A model generated the notes under the pieces. That model ran no database searches and was not told the DNA's origin. It saw only the letters and a list, made by a program, of their open reading frames with translations. From the NCBI GenBank assembly GCA_947631275.1, contig CANRKR010000022.1, positions 1-35,142 on the forward strand: DNA of 35,142 nucleotides. Reading direction: 5' to 3'. The position numbers were made by a program, and so were the translations under genes. This DNA is from an uncultured Akkermansia sp. Lineage in GTDB: Bacteria; Verrucomicrobiota; Verrucomicrobiia; Verrucomicrobiales; Akkermansiaceae. Positions 24,422 through 31,303 of this stretch are shown in pieces; the first letter of the stretch is position 1, and the number at the start of each line of letters is the position of its first letter.

Positions 24422-26581
24422 ATGACGGAGGAAGAGCAGAAAAGAGTGGAGCAGGCGCTGCGCGAGCGCTTCGGATACAATGCGCTGCGCCCGGGACAGG
24501 ATACGGTGGTGGCGGCAGTGCTGGATGGAAAGGATACGCTGGCAATCATGCCGACGGGTGGGGGAAAATCCCTTTGCTACCAGCTGCCGGCTCTGTGTCT
24601 GGAAGGTCTTACGGTGGTTGTCTCTCCCCTCATTGCCCTGATGAAGGATCAGGTGGATGGTCTGCAGACGAAAGGAATTGAGGCAGGAGCCGTCAATTCA
24701 GCGCAAGGGGTGGAGGAGTATCGTCGTGTGATGCAGCAACTTCGCGACGGCTCATTGAAAATTCTCTACGTTGCTCCGGAACGCTTTGCCCAGGACGGCT
24801 TCATGCGGCAGCTTGCGGAAAGTCGTGTCGCCCTCCTCGCGGTGGATGAAGCCCACTGCCTCAGCCAGTGGGGACACGATTTCCGACCCGAGTATCTGCG
24901 GCTGGGTCGTGTACGCGAACGGCTGGGCAATCCTCCTGTCATCGCCCTCACTGCCACGGCCACCGAAATGGTGCGGGAAGACATCATCGCCGCCCTGCAG
25001 ATGAAGGATCCGGCGGTGATTGTGAGCGGCTTTGCCCGTCCGAATCTGCGTTTCCGTATCTTCCCCTGCGAGGGAAAACGCGAGAAGTTAACGCGCATCC
25101 GCCGCACCGTCGACGAATGGAAGAAGGGCATCATCTACTGCTCCACCCGCAAGAATGTCATGAACGTCTACACAGAACTCAAGGAGATGGGCGTCCATGC
25201 CGTGGCTTATCACGCGGGAATGACCGATGAGGAACGCGAGTTCTCGCAAAATGCTTTCATCTCCGGTCAGGTGGACATTGTCGTGGCAACCAATGCCTTC
25301 GGCATGGGTATCGACCGGCCGGATGTCCGCTTTGTCATTCATTATGAGATCCCCGGGAGCGTGGAGGCGTACTACCAGGAAGCCGGGCGAGCAGGGAGAG
25401 ATGGAGAGGAAGCATGCTGCGACCTTCTGTTCAACCACGCGGATCTCAAAACCCAGGAATTTTTCTATGAGGGAAGCAACCCTCCTCTTTCGCTCATTCG
25501 GTCGCTCTACAACCTGCTGGTGCTGCTCTGCGGGAGTTCGCCGAGTGGGGAAGTGCAGCTGAGCGTAGATGAAATGGCGGCTCACCTGGGGCGGGACGTC
25601 AACCCCATGGGGGTGGGGACGGGGCTCTCGATATTGATGCATGCCGGGGCAATCAGCCGCTTTGATGTGCCGGGAAATAGAACAAAAAGCACCAGGGTTT
25701 TAAACGCAAACTTACCTTTTGCTGCTCTCGAAATTGACACCGCTGTCCTGAACGAGAAAGCCGCGCGCGACCACCGAAAAATCGAATCCATCACGCGCTA
25801 TGCCTACAGCCATGGTTGCCGTCAAAAATGGATCCTCGACTACTTTGGCGAAACCGGCAGCAAACCCTGCGGACACTGCGATGCCTGCCTCGCGGCCCCG
25901 CCGGAAGATGCCCACGAACTCTCCGCCGCCGCTCTGAACACCCTGCGCAAGGCTCTTTCCGGCGTTGCTCGGGCGAGCGGACGCAATCCGGATGGCACAC
26001 GGCGACCAATTTACGGACGCAGTAAGATTATGGATATGCTGCGCGGTGCAAAGAAAGCCACACTGAACGACCATCTGCGGGGACTCTCCACCTACGGCAT
26101 TCTCGCAAGCCTGACGGAACAGAGAATGCGCGCACTCTTCCGTGCCATGCAGGATGTCGGTCTCGTGGAAAGCAGTGGCGGGGACATGCCCCTCCTCACC
26201 CTCACCGATCTCGGGGACCGCGTGATGAAAGGCAAGGAGGAAAAAATCCGCATGTCCACCCGCGGCTGGGCAGATGCTGAAAAGCCCACCGCTGCCCCAC
26301 GACTCAACGGGCTCTCCCACCCCCTCTCCGCCATCCTCTCCGCCAGACGAGAGCAAACCATTCTCTATCAGGAACTTGCCGCCACCCGCATGGAACTTTC
26401 TCGGCAATTCCATCTGCCCCCCTACCGTATCGCTTCCAATGCCTCCCTTCATGCCCTCGCCTCCCTGCGTCCCACCACTATTCAGGGCGGCATGCGCATC
26501 AAGGGCTTCGGTCCGTGGAGCTGTGAGCATGTCCTGCCCGCCTTCATTGCCGTCATTCAAGCGCACTGCGAAGACGAATGA
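24422..26581 (+). CDS. recQ: ATP-dependent DNA helicase RecQ
   Basis: A 3'-5' DNA helicase of recombination and replication-fork repair, 719 aa from the ATG at 24422. The 49 codons before it in the track ORF overlap the promoter. Motif 0 is RFGYNALRPGQ, Walker A is MPTGGGKSLCYQLPAL (about residues 43-58), the DEAH box is at 142-145, motif III is ALTATAT, motif V is ATNAFGMGIDRPDVRFVIHY, and motif VI is QEAGRAGRDG. The RecQ zinc-binding site is seen in CRQKWILDYFGE and CGHCDACL. A winged-helix (RQC) region and a C-terminal HRDC domain follow (LSAILSARREQTILYQELAATR, IKGFGPWSCEHV). It is longer than E. coli RecQ by about 110 residues, mainly between the zinc site and HRDC. Confidence 0.96.
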   Translation: MTEEEQKRVEQALRERFGYNALRPGQDTVVAAVLDGKDTLAIMPTGGGKSLCYQLPALCLEGLTVVVSPLIALMKDQVDGLQTKGIEAGAVNSAQGVEEYRRVMQQLRDGSLKILYVAPERFAQDGFMRQLAESRVALLAVDEAHCLSQWGHDFRPEYLRLGRVRERLGNPPVIALTATATEMVREDIIAALQMKDPAVIVSGFARPNLRFRIFPCEGKREKLTRIRRTVDEWKKGIIYCSTRKNVMNVYTELKEMGVHAVAYHAGMTDEEREFSQNAFISGQVDIVVATNAFGMGIDRPDVRFVIHYEIPGSVEAYYQEAGRAGRDGEEACCDLLFNHADLKTQEFFYEGSNPPLSLIRSLYNLLVLLCGSSPSGEVQLSVDEMAAHLGRDVNPMGVGTGLSILMHAGAISRFDVPGNRTKSTRVLNANLPFAALEIDTAVLNEKAARDHRKIESITRYAYSHGCRQKWILDYFGETGSKPCGHCDACLAAPPEDAHELSAAALNTLRKALSGVARASGRNPDGTRRPIYGRSKIMDMLRGAKKATLNDHLRGLSTYGILASLTEQRMRALFRAMQDVGLVESSGGDMPLLTLTDLGDRVMKGKEEKIRMSTRGWADAEKPTAAPRLNGLSHPLSAILSARREQTILYQELAATRMELSRQFHLPPYRIASNASLHALASLRPTTIQGGMRIKGFGPWSCEHVLPAFIAVIQAHCEDE

Positions 26582-26755
26582 CCTCGCCTCCTCCGCCCAC
26601 CACCTCGCGCGCCGCAGTCAAAGTATTCCCGATAGAGAATAGAATCATGATGGGCTGAGAGACAGGGGCAATCTGATAAGTTAAGGATCTGTCTCAAACA
26701 GTCTTCTTTTCCTTAGACGCAGATTTGTTCGTTTGAAATTGTTCCCGCCTCTTTT

Positions 26756-26803
26756 ACGCACCTCACTCGCATACCGACGCGGCTGAATCGGTGCAAAGTG
26801 CGT
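26756..26803. repeat. Nested inverted repeats upstream of the ADP-ribosylglycohydrolase
   Basis: An outer pair ACGCAC (26756-26761) and GTGCGT (26798-26803) encloses an inner pair ACCGA (26773-26777) and TCGGT (26788-26792). It sits about 30 bp before the -10 box of the next gene. It could be a regulator site or chance. Confidence 0.3.
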
Positions 26804-26833
26804 CATACCGCCTCTCAATCGGCAAAATGGGTA

Positions 26834-26839
26834 TATAAT
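26834..26839 (+). promoter_or_regulatory. Perfect -10 box 6 nt before the ADP-ribosylglycohydrolase ATG
   Basis: TATAAT at 26834-26839 would place +1 exactly on the A of the ATG at 26846. No good -35 is seen at 15-19 bp, so an activator or another sigma factor may be needed. Confidence 0.45.
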
Positions 26840-26845
26840 CCGTTT

Positions 26846-27757
26846 ATGGAGACATCTGTTTTTTCCTACTCAGCGCGGCTTTGGACCGCTTTTATGGCGG
26901 GGGACGCCCTGGGGGCGCCGGCTGAGTTTTGCTACCGCTACGACATCGTTGCTCATTTTCCGCATGGGCTGAGGAAGATGGTTCCCGGGTTCGGCATCGT
27001 AACCGATCGTGAGGCCGGTGTGGTGACGGATGACACGCAGATGGCCGCCTGCCTGCAACGAGCCTTGGTGCGGGCGGATGGCTATGACCCGAACATCACC
27101 CGTGAGGAATACCTTGCCTGGCTCGCCACAGATCCGCCGGATGTGGGGGAAACGGTGAAAGATTCACTGGAGGGACACTTTAACCTGGAATCGCAGGGCA
27201 ATGGCGCGCTCATGCGTATATTCCCCATCGCGTTGTGGGCGGCGGAGCATCCCCAATTTGATTGGGGAAATGCCGCCCTGCAGGATGCAGCTCTCACCCA
27301 TCCCCATCCCACCTGTCTCCTTGCGAATTACGTTTTCACCGGTTCTCTCCTCCACGCCCTCACTGCTGCAAGGAACGGACGCCCGGCTTCACCTCAGCAA
27401 GTTCTCCGCCACGCTCTTGCTCTTTGCAAGGAGAAGGATCATCCGTTCGGCCCAAGCCATCCTTCCATCGAAGCCGTGGAGGCAGCTCTTCGTGCTTCTC
27501 TTCACCATGTGCCGGACTACGATGGCGAGTCTATCGGTTGGGTTCTCGTGACCCTGCAGGGCGCCTTCTACCAGCTTCTCCATGCGCCCTCCCTGCGCGC
27601 CGCCATCACTCGTTCGGCCTCGGCCGGCGGCGATACCGACACCAATGCCGCCACCGCCGCCGTGCTTTACGCCGCCACCTTTCCCAATGCCTCCCTGCCC
27701 GCCACCTGGCTCACCACCCTCCGCCGCCGGAATCCGGAGTACGCTCACCTGATCTGA
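26846..27757 (+). CDS. ADP-ribosylglycohydrolase family protein
   Basis: A 303-aa all-helical hydrolase of the DraG/ARH family, which removes ADP-ribose from proteins, nucleic acids or small molecules using two Mg2+ ions. The metal-binding motifs are present: GDALGAPAEF near residue 18, VTDDTQMAACL, and SAGGDTDTNAATAAVLYAA near the C-terminus. GNGALMRIFPIALW and LTHPHPTCLLANYVFTGSLLHAL are also typical. The start at 26846 is supported by the TATAAT just before it. The 3' end overlaps the end of the convergent hypothetical gene by 13 nt. No ADP-ribosyltransferase gene was recognised in the window, so the target is unknown. Confidence 0.92.
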   Translation: METSVFSYSARLWTAFMAGDALGAPAEFCYRYDIVAHFPHGLRKMVPGFGIVTDREAGVVTDDTQMAACLQRALVRADGYDPNITREEYLAWLATDPPDVGETVKDSLEGHFNLESQGNGALMRIFPIALWAAEHPQFDWGNAALQDAALTHPHPTCLLANYVFTGSLLHALTAARNGRPASPQQVLRHALALCKEKDHPFGPSHPSIEAVEAALRASLHHVPDYDGESIGWVLVTLQGAFYQLLHAPSLRAAITRSASAGGDTDTNAATAAVLYAATFPNASLPATWLTTLRRRNPEYAHLI

Positions 27758-28494
27758 TCCGCTTTCAGCTTGGCGATGATTTCAGCCAAGCTGAGCGTTG
27801 GGGGAATCAGATAGTGCGGTTCGACCTCATCCACGCCTGGCATGTATTGTTGCGTCCGCCGTTCCCAGTCGGCAAACGACTCGCCACGGTGCACAGGGGC
27901 GTGAAGCGGGGGGATCTCCTTCCACGGACGTTTCTTGGCTCGTGGGATATCACAAAGAACCCAACGAGCCGTACTGAGCCTCGGACGGAACCACGATAGC
28001 GTGGTACCCAATTCCTTGGCAACAGGATCAAACAATTTGTACATATAGCACGAGCCGCTGAGAACGGAGCCATTGATGTGGAGCGCATACAGGGGATGCC
28101 CCTCGACAGAGCTCCTCTTCCAACCGGCTTTCCCCTTTTTCCACGCCCAAAGGAGATCGCCTAAATCAAGCGTTGTAAGCGCAGCTCCTCCCTCTACCTC
28201 CCGGCATTCCGCCATCTCGGGCACTTGGATAATTCTCTCCGTATTCTCCAGCAACAGGTCGATGTTATCCGACAACAGCTCCAGCACGTGTCCCGGTGGC
28301 ACAGGTCGGCGGTTGCAAAGCTCTACCGGCTGTGCCAAGAATTCTTCACACTCCTGTGACGTTTCAGGCCAGTGATTCTGCCATTTGTTTTCAAACTTCT
28401 GCTCTGCGCTCTGGGGTGCCCTGCTTGAGGGTACGGATGCATTGGATCGGAAGGAATCGCCAGTCGGCGAGGGTAATCTATCGAGTCTTGACAT
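27745..28494 (-). CDS. Hypothetical protein, 249 aa
   Basis: Not recognised. The ORF is long, and its natural-looking composition, with many Trp residues (WENKW-like region, LLWAWKKGKAGW, LSWFRPRLSTARWVLCDIP, FADWERRTQQY), argues for a real gene. There is no signal peptide or membrane helix. The N-terminal 35 residues are Ser/Pro-rich and look disordered; a central mixed alpha/beta part includes HPLYALHINGSVLSGSCYMYKLFDPVAKELG. The start at 28494 has an AAAGA just before it. It converges with and overlaps the ADP-ribosylglycohydrolase by 13 nt, and lies downstream of the ankyrin locus on the same strand. No function is assigned. Confidence 0.6.
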   Translation of the reverse strand: MSRLDRLPSPTGDSFRSNASVPSSRAPQSAEQKFENKWQNHWPETSQECEEFLAQPVELCNRRPVPPGHVLELLSDNIDLLLENTERIIQVPEMAECREVEGGAALTTLDLGDLLWAWKKGKAGWKRSSVEGHPLYALHINGSVLSGSCYMYKLFDPVAKELGTTLSWFRPRLSTARWVLCDIPRAKKRPWKEIPPLHAPVHRGESFADWERRTQQYMPGVDEVEPHYLIPPTLSLAEIIAKLKADQIR

Positions 28495-28951
28495 ATCTTT
28501 GAGTTGTGCTTGATTGGTTGAACGATCGACAGCACAGCCCTCAGATACAGAAAACCGCAGCTTCCACCCGCTTTCAGGGTGAATGCCACGGCATCTCGTT
28601 CACTACAATCAGCGTTCCCGCCGAAGGATTGACCTGTGCCGTCACATTATTTGCCCATCCGCCGCACGCGCGGCTTCCGGAGTGACCTTACGGCGTCACC
28701 TGACCCATGCGCGAAGTTTCTCACTCCGCTCTGTGCCCCTCTTTTACCACCGCCCTCCTGCCTTAGCAAGCACTATTTTGAAAAAGAAACAGTTTAATTT
28801 TCCCAAGAACCAGATCTCTCAACCTAAAGGTCCTGTCCTACCATGGTGTCGCTTTTTGAGGAATCTTTCATAGAACCAGCCTTCTCACGGAATCTCTCCC
28901 TCCAACCAATTAGATTGAGGTTTGGTCTTGATTTTTGAATGATTCATCTCG
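28495..28951. other. Intergenic region of 457 nt without a convincing gene
   Basis: Between the ankyrin gene (ends 28952) and the 249-aa gene. It holds small inverted repeats, such as GCCGC-ACGC-GCGGC (28661-28674) and GTGAC...GTCAC (28682-28699). A minus-strand reading near 28570-28680 (NNVTAQVNPSAGTLIVVNE) looks protein-like but ends in a stop and has no start, so it may be a gene remnant. The plus-strand ORF 28583-28873 looks random. Confidence 0.4.
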
Positions 28952-30394
28952 TTAAGACGCGGAGGAGCCGTGAGAAGCTCCGGCACCTCGCAGGAGATCG
29001 ACAACGTTGGCATGCTTGTTCTTCATGGCAAAGTCCAGAGCTGTTCTTTCTTCAATCGAGACATTCACGTCCGCGCCGGCTTCCAGTAAAATGTGGACGA
29101 TTTCTGCCGAACCACTTTCAGCAGCGACCATCAGAGGGGTGCGAATATCCAAAAAACCGACATTTGACTTGGCATTGACATCTGCCCCAGCAGCAAGCAA
29201 GAGCTTGACCAGATTTGTCTGCCCTGATCCGGCAGCCGCCGTGAGCGGGGTGAGTTCCTCTCCTTCGCAAGAACGATTATTGACGTCCAACCCATGATCC
29301 AATAAGCATTTCAAGATTTTTTCGTCCACACGCTTGTGTTGAACACCTCGCGCTAAGGTCCGATAAACGTGGGTGCCATTGGGATCCGCACCCAACTCCA
29401 ACATACGAGTGATGATTTCTCTACTCCATCTGTTTTTGATGGCACTCAACAGGGCTCCTCCCTTTGCGTTCGCTCCTGCCTCCAGGAGCAATTCCACAGT
29501 GGAAAAATGTCCACGGTAGGCGGCGATTTCCAACGCTGTCTTTTCGCGTTGGGAGCAACCACATATCCACCGGGGACGTATGTTAACCCATGCTCCCTGG
29601 TCTATCAGAAACTTCACGGCATCCGTGTGCCCGAAACACGCTGCATGCCACAGAGCGTCGCTCAATTCTTTTTGGGTGGGCTTTTCTGCGACAGAGGCGA
29701 GGATGAACTTGATCATGCGCAGATTTCCTCCCGCTGCGGCGGCCTCCAAAATCGTGTAGAATGGACCCGGGTCGTTCATATCCGCCCCCGCGTCCAGAAT
29801 CATCTTGAAAGAGGGCATGTCCCCACTCCAGGCCGCCTTTGTGAGAGGAGCAGAATGTCCCTTAGGAGCGCTCAGATTTGCGCCCGAATCCAGCAGCATA
29901 CGTATAATCTTCACGTTCTTTTGGCTTGCGGCCTTGCACAACGCTGTGCCGCTGGACGTCACAGTGTTCACATCCGCCCCGGCATCCAAAAGCGTCCGCA
30001 CGATGTCCATGCGGCCTCCATCCACGGCTCGCATCAGCGGAGTCAGATACCCTTTTGCATTCACATTAGCACCGGCTTTCAGCAAAAACTTGATCATGGA
30101 CAGCTTCTTTGCCTCAATCGCCGCGTCGAGTGGCGTCCGGTCGTTTCTCATGCGATTCACATCTGCCCCGTACTGCAGCAGGAGCTTGACCATGGGGATG
30201 TGACCGGATGCTGCCGCATCATGGAGAGGCATTTCGCTGTCCTCATCTTCCGGTTCATCATTCGGATCCGCTCCTGCCTCCAACAATTTCCTCGCTTTCT
30301 CGATGCCATTTTTCCCCTCGCGAGCGGCGCGGAGAAGATCCTTGAAGGCCTTCTTCTTCCCTTTTGTTTTCTGTGTCTCCTTTTGCTTTTTCAT
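28952..30394 (-). CDS. Ankyrin-repeat protein, 480 aa
   Basis: A cytoplasmic-looking protein with no signal peptide, built of about 13 ankyrin repeats after a lysine-rich start (MKKQKETQKTKGKKKAF). Repeats follow the consensus TPLxxAAxxGxxxxVxxLLxAGADVN, for example TPLMRAVDGGRMDIVRTLLDAGADVN and TPLMVAAESGSAEIVHILLEAGADVN. Two repeats are imperfect (around SVAEKPTQKELSDALWHAACFGH and NIRPRWICGCSQREKTALE). Ankyrin stacks bind protein partners; no catalytic domain is attached. It is the last gene of a same-strand locus of ankyrin genes, 66 nt after the 175-aa gene. The repeats are much more varied than those of the 1007-aa paralogue, so it is probably an older copy. Confidence 0.92.
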   Translation of the reverse strand: MKKQKETQKTKGKKKAFKDLLRAAREGKNGIEKARKLLEAGADPNDEPEDEDSEMPLHDAAASGHIPMVKLLLQYGADVNRMRNDRTPLDAAIEAKKLSMIKFLLKAGANVNAKGYLTPLMRAVDGGRMDIVRTLLDAGADVNTVTSSGTALCKAASQKNVKIIRMLLDSGANLSAPKGHSAPLTKAAWSGDMPSFKMILDAGADMNDPGPFYTILEAAAAGGNLRMIKFILASVAEKPTQKELSDALWHAACFGHTDAVKFLIDQGAWVNIRPRWICGCSQREKTALEIAAYRGHFSTVELLLEAGANAKGGALLSAIKNRWSREIITRMLELGADPNGTHVYRTLARGVQHKRVDEKILKCLLDHGLDVNNRSCEGEELTPLTAAAGSGQTNLVKLLLAAGADVNAKSNVGFLDIRTPLMVAAESGSAEIVHILLEAGADVNVSIEERTALDFAMKNKHANVVDLLRGAGASHGSSAS

Positions 30395-30460
30395 TTTTGG
30401 TTTACTGTTGATTTAATATAAAGATAGGTTCTGCACTACCACAGCGCGGATTTTTCGTCT

Positions 30461-30988
30461 TCAATCACTTTGTTGGCTTTTTTTTGTATCATAATGAAGC
30501 TTTGTATAATCAGGCATAGGAAGGTCGAACGGAAGATGTTTAGGAAACATGAGATTGCCGACAAGGTTTCTTCTGGTCTCCCATTCCGGTAAATCTCCTT
30601 CCCTATTGAAAATAATGATGATTTCCTGCCACAATGTGTTTCCGGTTGGTAATTCCCTACTTAAAAGATCAACCAGCATAGACTTTTCTTCAGAATTTAA
30701 TATCCAATCTCCCTTTCCATCTCCGTTAAAATGATAGACGTATGCTGGGGACTTCATATCGATTCGAGCCACCTTGCTCGCCCCGGCATAGTTCTTGTTG
30801 TTATAGAGTTTAAAATAACAACTATTTCGTCTTTCACTTCTATTGACCTGAATTGAGATGTTGTTTTTCCGGTCAGAATAGACCTTTGCCATCTCACACA
30901 ACATAGGATACTTCATCTCAAACTGGGTCGTTAAAGCCTCAAAAAGCGAAGCAGTTACCGATTCTTTCCTGTTTTGATTCCTCCTCAT
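30461..30988 (-). CDS. Hypothetical protein, 175 aa, AT-rich
   Basis: Not recognised. Its DNA is visibly AT-richer than the surrounding genes. The protein is polar and mixed alpha/beta, with a central stretch SIQVNRSERRNSCYFKLYNNKNYAGASKVARIDMKS that looks like beta strands. It has no signal peptide, membrane helix or known motif. It starts 9 nt after the 101-aa gene and is probably co-transcribed with it and the large ankyrin gene. The position between two ankyrin genes and the odd base composition suggest a horizontally acquired module. An effector, immunity or partner protein is possible, but there is no direct evidence. Confidence 0.7.
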   Translation of the reverse strand: MRRNQNRKESVTASLFEALTTQFEMKYPMLCEMAKVYSDRKNNISIQVNRSERRNSCYFKLYNNKNYAGASKVARIDMKSPAYVYHFNGDGKGDWILNSEEKSMLVDLLSRELPTGNTLWQEIIIIFNREGDLPEWETRRNLVGNLMFPKHLPFDLPMPDYTKLHYDTKKSQQSD

Positions 30989-30997
30989 GTTTTTGGA

Positions 30998-31303
30998 TTA
31001 TGCTTCATACCTGTTGATAAAAGCGTCAAGTATGCGCTTGTCTTTATCGTTTCCTGACTCGTCGTGAAAGAAAGGTCCTCGGTGGATGAAATCACCCCAG
31101 TAACTCTTGAGACCGGAAAACGTGACAACTTTCTGATGCCTCTTATTGTCCGGGTCTGCGCCGTTGTGGACAACTACACAGTATGATTCTTCCGGTAGTT
31201 TTCGGTCGTCAAGAAACGCCTTAACAACCTCAATATCCGAATCCGAACCCCATCCTCTGTAGAATGTGTAGCGATGTCCCTTATATTCAAGTGTATTGCT
31301 CAT
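30998..31303 (-). CDS. Hypothetical protein, 101 aa
   Basis: Not recognised. A small soluble protein (MSNTLEYKGHRYTFYRGWGS...) with many aromatic and charged residues and no membrane segment. Its start codon lies inside the last codons of the 1007-aa ankyrin gene, a 17-nt overlap (31287-31303), so translation is probably coupled. It is followed 9 nt later by the 175-aa gene. The track ORF 30985-31173 in another frame is a shadow. Tight coupling to an ankyrin protein suggests the products may act together; this is inference. Confidence 0.7.
   Translation of the reverse strand: MSNTLEYKGHRYTFYRGWGSDSDIEVVKAFLDDRKLPEESYCVVVHNGADPDNKRHQKVVTFSGLKSYWGDFIHRGPFFHDESGNDKDKRILDAFINRYEA

Noticed and set aside
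27262-27999. Plus-strand ORF of 245 aa at the end of the ADP-ribosylglycohydrolase
   Set aside because: Out of frame with the enzyme, and Ser/Arg/Pro-rich; the opposite-strand 249-aa ORF has more natural composition.
28583-28873. Plus-strand ORF of 96 aa in the 457-nt spacer
   Set aside because: Composition looks random and there is no promoter, Shine-Dalgarno or motif.
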